A stretch of DNA of 61,940 nucleotides from JAKSPM01 sp964450645 (GCA_964450645.1 CAYVEB010000006.1:1-61940), one strand, 5' to 3'. Shown: positions 13,634 to 21,584, numbered from the stretch's first letter. Notes: generated by a model not told the origin, from the sequence alone. A program made the numbers and translations.

Positions 13634-14380
13634 ATGAACTGTATTCGCTGTGGCCGCACGATTGCGGAGGGAAGTCTGCTGTGCCCGATCTGCAGCGGGA
13701 TGGAGGCACAGCTCGATCCGCGCCCGCAGCAGACCCCTGCGGAGCGGTCCGCTTTTCATAAGCGCCGGGCAAAAAAGCAGAAGAAGCCGGAAGCGCCTGC
13801 CCAGAGGCGGCAGCGCCGGGCGCTGGTTTGTGTGTGCGTGGCGTGCGCGCTTTTGACCTGCGGTGTCGGCGCGCTGATCTATCTGTATTTCAGCAGCAGC
13901 TCTGACAGCGACGCCCAGCAGGCGCAGAACCAGATGATTATCATTCGCCAGCAGAACGACTATGAGGCCGCCAGCATCGCGCTGGCCAACGCCCAGGAAC
14001 AGCTGGAAACGGCGAAGGCGACCATCGCCCAGCAGAATTCCCAGTTGTCCGTGCTGCAAAGTCAGCTCGACGGCATGGAGATGGATGAGCTGACCCAAAT
14101 CCTTGCCCGGGAGAATGAGAATTTGAGCATGCAGGTGGAGCAAGATCGTATCCGCATCGATGCTCTGAGTAAGTCAGTGGAGGAACTGAACAGCACGATG
14201 TCGCTCTATTTGACGGAGAACCGGTTTTACACGCGGAACGTGGTGTTTATTCAAAAAGGAGAGCGCGTCTACCATACATACGGGTGTGAACTTTTGGATG
14301 CCAACGGAGATTGGCGTCCTGCCAGGCTCAATACAGAGGAAGTGGAGGATTATACTCCGTGCCCGGAATGTATCGGGTGA
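13634..14380 (+). CDS. Membrane-anchored coiled-coil protein with an N-terminal zinc ribbon
   Basis: I use the ATG at 13634 after a GGGGGGG site; a longer frame has no such signal. Residues 1-22 (MNCIRCGRTIAEGSLLCPIC) form a four-Cys zinc ribbon. A basic stretch follows (KRRAKKQKK), then one membrane segment (about 62-85), then a long coiled coil rich in Gln, Glu and Leu (about 95-190). The C-terminus carries YHTYGCELL and YTPCPECIG, a Cys arrangement like the metal site of Ada-type domains. The family is not one I can name. The layout, with zinc ribbon inside and coiled coil outside, suggests an envelope sensor or tether. CapA follows about 100 bases later. Confidence 0.65.
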   Translation: MNCIRCGRTIAEGSLLCPICSGMEAQLDPRPQQTPAERSAFHKRRAKKQKKPEAPAQRRQRRALVCVCVACALLTCGVGALIYLYFSSSSDSDAQQAQNQMIIIRQQNDYEAASIALANAQEQLETAKATIAQQNSQLSVLQSQLDGMEMDELTQILARENENLSMQVEQDRIRIDALSKSVEELNSTMSLYLTENRFYTRNVVFIQKGERVYHTYGCELLDANGDWRPARLNTEEVEDYTPCPECIG

Positions 14381-14417
14381 GGCGAGGGGAGAAGGCAACT
14401 TTTCTTCGAAAAAGGGA

Positions 14418-14446
14418 TTGCAAATTTTTATGGAATCTTGTATATT
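14418..14446 (+). promoter_or_regulatory. Promoter of the capA-like gene
   Basis: TTGCAA (14418-14423) and TATATT (14441-14446) are 17 bases apart. Confidence 0.55.
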
Positions 14447-14481
14447 TAAATATAGGATAGTAGGAACGGAGGTGCCCTCCT

Positions 14482-15864
14482 ATGAATACGCGGGAAACCC
14501 GCACAAAGACGGATCGGAAGCCGACCCGTAAGCAGCAGTATTTGAAGCGGAAACGCAAACACCAGCAAAAGCAGATCCTTGTATTCGGCAGTTTGGTTTT
14601 GCTGCTGATCGTGCTGATCGCGCTGCTGGTACATTCGTGCAGCGCCGGAGAGGAGCCGAAGGAGACAAAACCGAGCACGCCGGTTGCCACTACGCTGGAG
14701 GAGCCGGAGGAGTCGGCCAAAACGGCGACGGTACTTGCGGTTGGCGACAATTTGATGCACCAGGGCGTGGTAGACAGCGTGCGTCAATCGGACGGATCCT
14801 ATGACTTTACGGAGATTTTTGCGCGGCTCAAGGATGAATTTAGCGCGGCGGATATCGCCTGCTTCCTCCAAGAGACAATTCTGGTGGAAGACGAGGAGGA
14901 CACCAGCAACGGCCTGCCCTATTACGGCACGACTAGCGACCTGGCGGCGGCCGTTCAGGAGGCCGGGTTCGACGTCGTCGCCCACGCCACGGAGCACGCC
15001 TACGACAAGGGCCTGGATCCCATTGTCTTCACCAAATCCACCTGGGATAAGCTGGGCGTGAAGGCGCTGGGCATCCACACCAGCGAGGAGGACGCGAAGA
15101 ACGTTACGGTTCTGGAGGCCAATGGCATTCGCGTCGCGTTCTTGAACTATACATATTTTGACGACGAAATGCCCAAGGCTACGGAGTCCTACGCCGTGGA
15201 CTATCTGGACGATCAGCAGGCGATTGCCGCGCAGATCGCGGCGGCAAAGGAGAAGTCGGATATCGTCATTGTCATCGCCCACTGGGGCGAGATGACCACC
15301 TATGAGGCGAACGAGAGCCAGACCACATGGGCGCAGTTCTTTGCGGACAACGGCGTTGGCGCGGTCATCGGGTCCCATCCCCACGTGCTGCAGCCGGTGG
15401 AGCTACTGACCGGCAAGGACGGCAATGTGATGCCCGTATACTATTCCTTGGGCAACTACATGACCCATATGAGCGGGTATTACAACATGCTTGGCGGCAT
15501 GGCGGAATTGACGATTACGAAGGACGCGTCCGGCACCCGCGTCACAGCGTACAACCTGACGCCGCTGGTGGAGGTGATCGACACCTCCGGCTCCGGTTTC
15601 CAGTTCTACACCGTCAAGCTGTCGGACTACACCGACGAGATGGCCAAGAACCATCAATTGGACGGAACGGGCACGGAGAACATCACAGAGTTGTATCAAT
15701 CTGTCTTTCCCAACGCCCCGGTCACCGGTACCGGCGCTGTGATCGGAGATTCTCCAACCACGTCCGGCGGGACGAATCCGACGGATCCGTCAGATTCGTC
15801 GGATTCGGAAAGTCCTTCTGAGACCGATGCCGATTCCTCGACGGATCCATCGGAAGAAAGTTAA
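14482..15864 (+). CDS. CapA-family (PGA_cap) extracellular metallophosphoesterase-like protein
   Basis: GGAACGGAGG precedes the ATG. A basic N-terminus is followed by one membrane segment (about residues 33-52, LVFGSLVLLLIVLIALLVHS). The catalytic-type domain (about 75-400) has AVGDNLMH, CFLQETI, ATEHAYDKG, IVIAHWGEM, IGSHPHVLQP and PVYYSLGNY, the motif series of CapA/PgsA poly-gamma-glutamate proteins, which share the calcineurin fold. The last 40 residues are a Ser/Thr/Asp/Pro-rich tail (NPTDPSDSSDSESPSE). It probably acts outside the cell on a surface polymer. No pgsB or pgsC is nearby, so capsule synthesis is unproven. Confidence 0.85.
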   Translation: MNTRETRTKTDRKPTRKQQYLKRKRKHQQKQILVFGSLVLLLIVLIALLVHSCSAGEEPKETKPSTPVATTLEEPEESAKTATVLAVGDNLMHQGVVDSVRQSDGSYDFTEIFARLKDEFSAADIACFLQETILVEDEEDTSNGLPYYGTTSDLAAAVQEAGFDVVAHATEHAYDKGLDPIVFTKSTWDKLGVKALGIHTSEEDAKNVTVLEANGIRVAFLNYTYFDDEMPKATESYAVDYLDDQQAIAAQIAAAKEKSDIVIVIAHWGEMTTYEANESQTTWAQFFADNGVGAVIGSHPHVLQPVELLTGKDGNVMPVYYSLGNYMTHMSGYYNMLGGMAELTITKDASGTRVTAYNLTPLVEVIDTSGSGFQFYTVKLSDYTDEMAKNHQLDGTGTENITELYQSVFPNAPVTGTGAVIGDSPTTSGGTNPTDPSDSSDSESPSETDADSSTDPSEES

Positions 15865-15877
15865 TTGCAGAACGGCA

Positions 15878-15928
15878 ACGCGCCAGTTGAAAATGAATTC
15901 AACTGGCGCGTAATTCGGCGCGTAATTC
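15878..15928 (+). terminator. Terminator of capA with a 12-bp tandem duplication
   Basis: ACGCGCCAGTTGAA pairs perfectly with TTCAACTGGCGCGT around a 6-base loop (15878-15911). The distal end is duplicated: GGCGCGTAATTC occurs twice in tandem (15905-15916, 15917-15928) before a TTTTTT run. Confidence 0.8.
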
Positions 15929-15941
15929 TTTTTTGTTCTTT

Positions 15942-16134
15942 TGACCGACGCTTTGACAAAAACTACAGAGCGGTCAAAGCGCTCAACAGCGTGCCCATAC
16001 ATGCCCTCAAGGGGGCCATCTATGGCTTTGTGGAAAGGAACGGCGTTGGCAAAACAACTTTGTTCCGGATCATCTGCGGGATGCCGGCGCCGGCATCCCG
16101 CACGTACACGCTCTGCGGCGCGGAAGTGTTTCAA
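15942..16134 (+). pseudogene. N-terminal fragment of an ABC transporter ATPase
   Basis: The frame reads DRRFDKNYRAVKALN, HALKGAIYGFVERNGVGKTT and LFRIICGMPAPASRTYTLCG. This is the Walker A region of a drug- or bacitracin-type ABC ATPase (usual form IYGFIGRNGAGKTTLFRLICG), with changes inside the P-loop (ERNGVG) and no signature or Walker B. There is no proper start. After CGAEVFQ the similarity ends. The following bases to 16322 carry no feature I recognise and are probably rearranged debris. Confidence 0.65.
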
Positions 16135-16322
16135 TTATTTTTTGCGGCTGTTCCGCGCGAAGCACCGCCGCAAATGTGCGTGCCAACCGTCCTTTCCCAA
16201 CTGCAAGCCCAGCAGCGCGGGTTGCTGTTGGAGGCGAGACATCGGGTGCGCTGCCGGGAAAGCACGCTTGCGCGGCTTTGCGGCATTTGCGTTTAAATGG
16301 GTAGCCGCGTTCCTGGCGCCTT

Positions 16323-16850
16323 TCAACTTTTGGACGGATTTTGCTCCCCAATGCTGTTGAGATGGCGGATCAAATGGCTTTTATAGACCACGGTAAAGAT
16401 CATGTTTTTCAGCAGTTGCTTGACGTCGGTGGCGTCGCCTCCTAGCGGGTTGATCGCGCCCTTCCCGCCGTAGACAAACTGCAAGGTGTTTTCAAATTCC
16501 ACGCAGAAATAGTTGTACGCCTGCTCCGGCGCGTAACGCTCCCCTTGCAGCACAAAAAGCTGCTGAATATTCTCCAGGGAAAGGATGGATTTTGCCACGA
16601 CCAGGAAAATCAGCCGGGCAATCTGCTCCCGATGGTACAGCTTTTTGACAGGAGGGGCAATGATTTTCTGCTTGACATAGTTGCTGACCATGGAATTGGT
16701 CAAATCAAAGCCCTCTAATGGGGAGAGATAGCTGTTGATCAGACGGACGGTCTGCTCCAAAAATAGGCCCACATCCGGAATCTCGCCATAGCGCGGAAGA
16801 TGAAAGTTTACGAGATCCGAATCCGGGAAATCATTCCGTTTCGTTTCCAT
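16323..16850 (-). CDS. DUF1836-family HTH protein, apparently leaderless
   Basis: I place the start at 16850 (METKRNDFPDSDLVNFHLPR). No Shine-Dalgarno sequence precedes it; instead TTGACA-17-TATAAT ends 6 bases before the ATG, so transcription should begin at the ATG itself. An alternative start to 16970 would cross this promoter and that of degV. The protein has the DUF1836 pattern: a MerR-like helical region (LTNSMVSNYVKQKIIAPPVK, KLYHREQIARLIFL) and a C-terminal helical part. These proteins are thought to bind DNA. It diverges from degV across a palindrome, which suggests it may regulate that gene and itself. Confidence 0.8.
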   Translation of the reverse strand: METKRNDFPDSDLVNFHLPRYGEIPDVGLFLEQTVRLINSYLSPLEGFDLTNSMVSNYVKQKIIAPPVKKLYHREQIARLIFLVVAKSILSLENIQQLFVLQGERYAPEQAYNYFCVEFENTLQFVYGGKGAINPLGGDATDVKQLLKNMIFTVVYKSHLIRHLNSIGEQNPSKS

Positions 16851-16856
16851 GATTGC

Positions 16857-16885
16857 ATTATAAATCAGATATTTAAAGCTGTCAA
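16857..16885 (-). promoter_or_regulatory. Consensus promoter ending at the DUF1836 ATG
   Basis: Reverse strand TTGACA (16885-16880), 17 bases, TATAAT (16862-16857), then GCAATC and ATG. All twelve hexamer bases match sigma-A consensus. Confidence 0.85.
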
Positions 16886-16894
16886 TAAAAATTT

Positions 16895-16919
16895 CTAAAA
16901 ACTTTACACAAGTTTTTAG
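16895..16919. promoter_or_regulatory. Palindrome between divergent promoters
   Basis: CTAAAAACTT and AAGTTTTTAG are perfect inverted repeats with a 5-base centre. They lie between the -35 boxes of the DUF1836 gene (16880-16885) and degV (16927-16932), a classic operator position. Confidence 0.6.
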
Positions 16920-16926
16920 AAAACTC

Positions 16927-16955
16927 TTGACAAGTTGTGGGTAAACTGATATCAT
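16927..16955 (+). promoter_or_regulatory. Promoter of degV
   Basis: TTGACA (16927-16932), 17 bases, TATCAT (16950-16955), about 35 bases upstream of the degV ATG. Confidence 0.75.
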
Positions 16956-16990
16956 GGTTTTTGTAATCATAAAGGAGTGAGGAATGTCTT

Positions 16991-17833
16991 ATGAAAAAAC
17001 GGAGAATTGTGTCGGATTCCTCTTGTGATATGCTGGAAATTGCGGGGCTGGACTTTACGTCCGTTCCGATATCCATCGCCACGGAGCAGAAAACGTACCT
17101 GGATGACGGTACGCTGGATGTCAAGGCCATGCTGGATGAATTGGCGGTCTATCAGGGGCGCTCGTATACGGCCTGCCCCAATGTCGCGCGCTGGCTGGAG
17201 AGCTTCGAGGGCGCGGACGAGCTGTTTGTGGTGACGATTTCCAGCGGCGTTTCCGGCTCCTATCAGGCGGCGATGGCTGCGAAGGAGGTCTATTTGCAGA
17301 TCCATCCGGATGTCAAGATCGACGTGCTCGACAGCCTTTCCGCCGGTCCGGTGCAGCGGATGCACGTGGAGCGGTTGGCAAAGCTGGTCCGCTCGGAGCG
17401 TTCGTTTGAACAGATCGTCCAGGAGATCCACGCGTATGCGAAGCGGACGCAGATCTTGTTCTGTCTGGAGTCCATGCACAACTTTGCGCAAAACGGCCGG
17501 ATCAGCAAATTTGTGGCCAGCGCGGCGGGCGTGCTGGGGATCCGGATTCTGGGAACGACCAACGAGGTTGGCGCGCTGAAGCCGCTGGCGAAGTGCCGCG
17601 GCCAAAAAAGGACGCTGGCGGCCATTCTGGAGCAGCTGCGGGCCGTCGGGTACCAGGGCGGCGAACTGTTCATCGGCCATGTGGAGAACCTGGGCTTTGC
17701 CGAGGAAGTGCGGCAGATGGTGCAAAGGCACTATGCAACGGCGAAGGTGTTCGTCTATAAACTCAGGGGTCTGTGCAGCTACTACGCCGAGCGCGGCGGC
17801 GTGCTGGTCGGCTGCGAGTGCGCGATGGCGTAA
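16991..17833 (+). CDS. DegV-family fatty-acid-binding protein
   Basis: AAAGGAGTGAGG precedes the ATG. The 280-aa protein starts KKRRIVSDSSCDM, the conserved DegV opening in which Ser and Asp contact the fatty-acid carboxylate. It also has TISSGVSGSYQAAMAAKE (about 81-98) and a C-terminal GGVLVGCE. DegV/FakB-type proteins present fatty acids to the FakA kinase for phospholipid synthesis; no fakA is in the window. The gene is monocistronic, with a consensus promoter upstream and a terminator at 17865. Confidence 0.88.
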   Translation: MKKRRIVSDSSCDMLEIAGLDFTSVPISIATEQKTYLDDGTLDVKAMLDELAVYQGRSYTACPNVARWLESFEGADELFVVTISSGVSGSYQAAMAAKEVYLQIHPDVKIDVLDSLSAGPVQRMHVERLAKLVRSERSFEQIVQEIHAYAKRTQILFCLESMHNFAQNGRISKFVASAAGVLGIRILGTTNEVGALKPLAKCRGQKRTLAAILEQLRAVGYQGGELFIGHVENLGFAEEVRQMVQRHYATAKVFVYKLRGLCSYYAERGGVLVGCECAMA

Positions 17834-17864
17834 CACAGTACGGCGAATGGAATGGCGAGAATAT

Positions 17865-17898
17865 GGCCGGGATGCGTCTATACATCCCGGCCGTTTTT
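17865..17898 (+). terminator. Terminator of degV
   Basis: GGCCGGGATG pairs with CATCCCGGCC (8-base loop), followed by GTTTTT. Confidence 0.9.
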
Positions 17899-17941
17899 AA
17901 TGCGCAAAATTCCGCGGGCAAAGTTGCTTAAGAAAAAAGAA

Positions 17942-17970
17942 TTGCAATTGGTTAAAATTTCCGTTATACT
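17942..17970 (+). promoter_or_regulatory. Promoter of the permease gene
   Basis: TTGCAA (17942-17947), 17 bases, TATACT (17965-17970). Confidence 0.6.
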
Positions 17971-18003
17971 GGATAAAATGCTTTGCGCATAGGGAGTGTT
18001 CTT

Positions 18004-18879
18004 TTGAAGAGCTTGATTTTCGACGCGGTGCTCGACGGACTGAAGGACGGCCTGTTCAGCCTTCCGGTTCTGTTTATCGCCTATCTTCTGATGGAACTGC
18101 TGGAGCGGAGCCAGCGGCTGAACGAGGGAATTTTACACAGCTATTCCCGCAAAGCCGGGCCGCTTCTGGGCGGTCTGCTGGGGACGGTGCCCCAGTGCGG
18201 GATTTCCGGCGCTGCGGCCACGCTGTTTTCCACCGGTTCGATCAGCGTCGGCGCGATGATGGCCGTGTTTTTTGCCACGTCGGATGAAATGCTGCCGATT
18301 TTGCTGGGCGCGCTGACCGACGGCGCGGTGCGGGTCAAAACGATCGTGTGGATTGTTCTGGGCAAGGCCGCGCTCGGCATTTTGCTGGGATATGCGGCGG
18401 ACGCCCTGCTCGGGCGGTGGTTCCGGGCGCGGAAGGACATCCACAGCTTTTGCGAGCGGGAGAACTGCGCGTGTGACGACGAGGGGAGCGTATGGTTTGC
18501 CGCATGGAAACACACGCTGAAAATTGCCACGCTTTTGATTACGGTGACGATCGGGCTGAATCTGCTGTTTGGCGTGATCGGCGTGGAGCGGCTGTCCGGG
18601 ACGGTGATCCGCCAGCCGGTGATCGGAGAGGTAATTTTGGCCTTGTTTGGCCTGATTCCCAACTGCTCAGTATCGGTTCTGCTGACGCAGTCGTATCTCA
18701 GCGGCGTGATCACCCTGGGGGGACTGTTCGCGGGATTGCTGTCCAACGCGGGCGTGGGGCTGATGGTGCTGTTTCGCACCAACCGGAATTGGAAAGAAAA
18801 TTGGTTGGTGGTGGGGACGATGTTTGCCATGAGCGCGCTGACCGGCAGCGCGATTACGCTGATCGGCGGGATGTTCTGA
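18004..18879 (+). CDS. Putative manganese/arsenic-efflux-type permease
   Basis: I choose the TTG at 18004 because AGGGAG lies 7 bases upstream; the TTG at 17983 has none. The 291-aa protein shows about eight hydrophobic segments in two similar halves. Each half has a conserved turn: LLGTVPQCGISGAAATLFST in the first and LIPNCSVSVLLTQSYLSG in the second, both with Pro-x-Cys. This is the pattern of the ArsP_2 / putative manganese transporter family. A cytoplasmic loop (about 140-160) carries CERENCACDDEG, a likely metal-binding stretch. Substrate is not provable from sequence. It is transcribed alone. Confidence 0.65.
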   Translation: MKSLIFDAVLDGLKDGLFSLPVLFIAYLLMELLERSQRLNEGILHSYSRKAGPLLGGLLGTVPQCGISGAAATLFSTGSISVGAMMAVFFATSDEMLPILLGALTDGAVRVKTIVWIVLGKAALGILLGYAADALLGRWFRARKDIHSFCERENCACDDEGSVWFAAWKHTLKIATLLITVTIGLNLLFGVIGVERLSGTVIRQPVIGEVILALFGLIPNCSVSVLLTQSYLSGVITLGGLFAGLLSNAGVGLMVLFRTNRNWKENWLVVGTMFAMSALTGSAITLIGGMF

Positions 18880-18901
18880 TCGGATGAAATTTATATATAA
18901 A

Positions 18902-18926
18902 AAATAAGCTGTATAAATAAGCTGTG
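18902..18926. repeat. Short direct repeat behind the permease
   Basis: AAATAAGCTGT occurs twice with a 13-base period. Confidence 0.5.
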
Positions 18927-18935
18927 CCCGCGTGA

Positions 18936-18982
18936 TGCCAGACGCTGATTTAACGATTTTGAGTGTTTATCAGTGCCTGGCA
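18936..18982. repeat. 14-bp imperfect hairpin upstream of groES
   Basis: TGCCAGACGCTGAT and ATCAGTGCCTGGCA pair with one mismatch and one G-U wobble around a 19-base loop. It has no T-run. It lies 57 bases past the permease and 139 before the groES promoter, in an otherwise empty AT-rich stretch (18880-19120). Confidence 0.6.
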
Positions 18983-19120
18983 TGACTTGTATTTTGCGTT
19001 GAATATGGAAATTTGTGAAAAGAAAAAGCCAAAATGCAATTTAACAGGTCAATTTGATGAAATTGTGAAAGCTGTTCACAAAAAATTTCAAAAAATGTCA
19101 CATTCTGCGAAAAATTTTTG

Positions 19121-19148
19121 TTGACAAATGGAAAAAGTGCGGTATAGT
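19121..19148 (+). promoter_or_regulatory. groESL promoter
   Basis: TTGACA (19121-19126), 16 bases, TATAGT (19143-19148), immediately before the CIRCE operator. Confidence 0.8.
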
Positions 19149-19155
19149 ATACTTG

Positions 19156-19182
19156 TTAGCACTCCAAACTAAAGAGTGCTAA
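19156..19182 (+). promoter_or_regulatory. CIRCE operator (HrcA site) of groESL
   Basis: TTAGCACTC, 9 bases, GAGTGCTAA: an exact match to the CIRCE element bound by the heat-shock repressor HrcA. It covers the transcription start region of groES. Confidence 0.97.
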
Positions 19183-19255
19183 CATCAAATCATAGACTTG
19201 ACTGCGGCGGGTATCTCCGCCAAGGTCCAAACAATATTTTTTGGGAGGTAATACC

Positions 19256-19543
19256 ATGAAACTCACCCCATTGGCAGACCGTGTTCTGCTCAAAGCCTAC
19301 GAAGCCGAGGAAACGACGCAATCTGGCATCATTCTCTCCACCGCGACGAAAGAGAAGCCGGTGGTGTCGCTTGTAGTAGCTGTCGGTCCCGGCGGCGTGG
19401 TTGACGGCAACGAGGTCACAATGTTGGTAAAACCCGGCGACAAGGTGGTCGTAGCCAAGTATGCGGGTACGGAACTGAAGCTCGACGGCGAGGAATATTC
19501 TATTGTCAGACAGTCGGATATTCTGGCTGTTGTGGCGGACTGA
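19256..19543 (+). CDS. groS: Co-chaperonin GroES
   Basis: The start at 19256 follows GGGAGGT. The 95-aa protein has MKLTPLADRVLLKAYEAEET at its start, the mobile loop (about 19-33, TTQSGIILSTATKEKP), VKPGDKVVVAKYAGTELKLD and ends SDILAVVAD. It caps the GroEL chamber and needs groEL, which lies 18 bases downstream. The operon is under CIRCE/HrcA control. The mobile loop GIILSTA keeps the hydrophobic triad that contacts GroEL. Confidence 0.97.
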   Translation: MKLTPLADRVLLKAYEAEETTQSGIILSTATKEKPVVSLVVAVGPGGVVDGNEVTMLVKPGDKVVVAKYAGTELKLDGEEYSIVRQSDILAVVAD

Positions 19544-19561
19544 GCAAGGAGGTTTTGAATT

Positions 19562-21202
19562 ATGGCAAAGCAAATTATTTACGGGGAAGATGCAAGAAAA
19601 GCACTGCTCTCCGGCATTGATCAACTGGCGAATACCGTGAACGTCACGCTTGGCCCCAAGGGCAGAAACGTGGTTTTGGGCAAGAAGTACGGCACTCCGC
19701 TCATCACGAACGACGGCGTAACCATCGCCAAGGACGTGGAGCTGGAAGACGCGTTTGAGAATATGGGCGCGCAGCTGGTGCGCGAGGTCGCGACCAAGAC
19801 CAACGACGTGGCCGGCGACGGCACGACCACCGCGACGCTGCTGGCGCAGGCCATCGTCCACGAAGGTTTAAAGAACGTGACCGCCGGCGCAAACCCCATG
19901 GTGATGCGCAAGGGAATGCAGAAGGCTGTGGACGCCGCCATCAAGGCCATTAAGGCGAACAGCGAGGATATCAAGGGTAGCGAGGACATCGCGAGAGTCG
20001 GTGCCGTTTCCTCCGGCGACGAGGAAGTTGGCAAGCTGATTGCCGAGGCGATGGAAAAGGTCACGTCCTCCGGCGTCATCTCTATCGAGGAAGCGAAGAC
20101 CGCCGAGACCACCCTGGACGTGGTGGAAGGCATGCAGTTTGACCGCGGCTATATCAGCCCCTATATGATTACGGACACGGACAAGATGGAAGCGGTCATT
20201 GACGATCCGTATATTTTGATCACGGATAAGAAGATCTCCTCCATCCAGGAAATTCTGCCCATTCTGGAGCAAATTGTCAAGATGGGCCAGAAGATGGTCA
20301 TCATTGCTGAGGATGTGGAAGGCGACGCGCTGGCGACCATTCTGGTCAACCGTCTGCGCGGCACGTTCACCTGCGTATGCGTCAAGGCGCCCGGCTTTGG
20401 CGACCGCAGAAAAGAAATGCTGCAGGATATCGCCATCCTGACCGGCGGCACGGTGATTTCCTCGGATTTGAACATGGATCTGAAGGAGACACAGATTGAA
20501 GATCTGGGCCGCGCGCATCTGATTAAGATCACCAAGGACACGACGACGATTGTCGACGGCTACGGCGATGCGGAGGCCATTGCGAACCGCGCCCGTGAGA
20601 TCAGGAACACCATCGAAGTCACGACTTCTGACTATGATAAGGAAAAGCTGCATGAGCGCCTGGCCAAGCTGTCCGGCGGCGTCGCGGTGATCCGCGTCGG
20701 CGCGCAGACCGAGGTTGCCATGAAGGAGCAGAAGATGCGCATCGAGGACGCGCTCAACGCGACCCGCGCGGCTGTGGAAGAGGGTATTGTGGCCGGCGGC
20801 GGCACGGCGTATGTCAACGCCATTCCCGCGGTGGAAGCTCTGGTCGAGACCCTGAACGGAGATGAGAAGACCGGCGCGGCGATCATTGCCAAGGTTTTGC
20901 AGGCGCCTGTCCGCCAGATCGCGGAGAACGCGGGCGTCGACGGTTCTGTGGTCTTTGAGAAGATCCGCACCAGCGGCAAGGTTGGCTATGGCTACAACGC
21001 CTATACAGCCGAGTACTGTGACATGATTCCCGGCGGCATTGTGGACCCGACGAAGGTCACCCGTACCGCGCTGGAGAACGCCGCGTCCATCGCTTCGAGC
21101 GTTCTGACGACGGAATCTCTGGTGGTCGATAAGCCCGATCCCGCTGCGGACGCCGCGATGGCGGCTGCCGCGCAGGGCGGCGGCGTGGGTGGAATGTATT
21201 AA
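19562..21202 (+). CDS. groL: Chaperonin GroEL
   Basis: The 546-aa protein is full length. It carries the ATP site (TLGPKGRNVVLG at about 29-40, AGDGTTTATLLAQAIV at about 85-100), the apical domain with VEGMQFDRGYISPYM, and AGGGTAYVNAIP in the C-terminal equatorial part. The tail is short, AAAQGGGVGGMY, rather than a long GGM repeat. AAGGAGG precedes the start. It is the second gene of the groESL operon and ends at a strong terminator. Confidence 0.98.
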   Translation: MAKQIIYGEDARKALLSGIDQLANTVNVTLGPKGRNVVLGKKYGTPLITNDGVTIAKDVELEDAFENMGAQLVREVATKTNDVAGDGTTTATLLAQAIVHEGLKNVTAGANPMVMRKGMQKAVDAAIKAIKANSEDIKGSEDIARVGAVSSGDEEVGKLIAEAMEKVTSSGVISIEEAKTAETTLDVVEGMQFDRGYISPYMITDTDKMEAVIDDPYILITDKKISSIQEILPILEQIVKMGQKMVIIAEDVEGDALATILVNRLRGTFTCVCVKAPGFGDRRKEMLQDIAILTGGTVISSDLNMDLKETQIEDLGRAHLIKITKDTTTIVDGYGDAEAIANRAREIRNTIEVTTSDYDKEKLHERLAKLSGGVAVIRVGAQTEVAMKEQKMRIEDALNATRAAVEEGIVAGGGTAYVNAIPAVEALVETLNGDEKTGAAIIAKVLQAPVRQIAENAGVDGSVVFEKIRTSGKVGYGYNAYTAEYCDMIPGGIVDPTKVTRTALENAASIASSVLTTESLVVDKPDPAADAAMAAAAQGGGVGGMY

Positions 21203-21244
21203 TATCACCCAATATCGCGTTTCGTTTTAATTGCGTTTCGTCTT

Positions 21245-21270
21245 AGGCCCGCCGGGTTTCCGGCGGGCCT
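21245..21270 (+). terminator. Terminator of groESL
   Basis: AGGCCCGCCGG pairs exactly with CCGGCGGGCCT (4-base loop), then GCTTTTGC. Confidence 0.85.
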
Positions 21271-21323
21271 GCTTTTGCATAATTGCGGGATTTGGCAGTA
21301 TACTAAAACTTGAGGTGAGCAAA

Positions 21324-21476
21324 ATGGAAGAATCCAAAAAGCAAAAGGAAGCGCCGAAAACGTCCCCGGAACACGAGGGCTGGCGGGATGTTCCCTTGAT
21401 GGATCCGTCCGAGTATTCCTACCCGGCGGTGCTGCGGGCCATGACCATGCCCTGGAGAAAAAAAGATAAACAATAA
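21324..21476 (+). CDS. Small hypothetical protein (50 aa)
   Basis: The ATG at 21324 has GAGGTGA 5-11 bases upstream. The product, MEESKKQKEAPKTSPEHEGW and on to MPWRKKDKQ, is charged and has a short conserved-looking core (RDVPLMDPSEYSYPAVLRAM). I know no function. It has its own terminator at 21485 and lies between groEL and the molybdenum cluster. A good ribosome site and terminator make it a likely real gene. Confidence 0.6.
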   Translation: MEESKKQKEAPKTSPEHEGWRDVPLMDPSEYSYPAVLRAMTMPWRKKDKQ

Positions 21477-21484
21477 AAACGGCT

Positions 21485-21520
21485 CGGCGGGCAAAATTTT
21501 TGCCGCCGGGTTTTTTTATG
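21485..21520 (+). terminator. Terminator after the 50-aa gene
   Basis: CGGCGGGCAAAA pairs with TTTTGCCGCCG (one bulged G), followed by GGGTTTTTTT. Confidence 0.85.
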
Positions 21521-21530
21521 GGAAATAAAG

Positions 21531-21559
21531 GTTGACGTTGAAAAGCGATTATTATAAAA
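21531..21559 (+). promoter_or_regulatory. Promoter of the molybdenum operon
   Basis: TTGACG (21531-21536), 17 bases, TAAAAT (21554-21559), 26 bases before the first gene. I did not recognise a Moco riboswitch in the short leader. Confidence 0.6.
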
Positions 21560-21584
21560 TAACGAAAGGAAAGGTGAGATCGAT

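Noticed and set aside
15865..16296. A 143-codon open frame covering the ABC fragment
   Set aside because: Only the middle third resembles an ABC ATPase; the ends cover the capA terminator and unrelated bases, so it is not one gene.
19868..21208. 446-codon reverse-strand frame
   Set aside because: Antisense shadow of groEL.
21501..21584. Possible Moco riboswitch before the molybdenum operon
   Set aside because: The leader between promoter and start is only about 20 bases, too short for that riboswitch.
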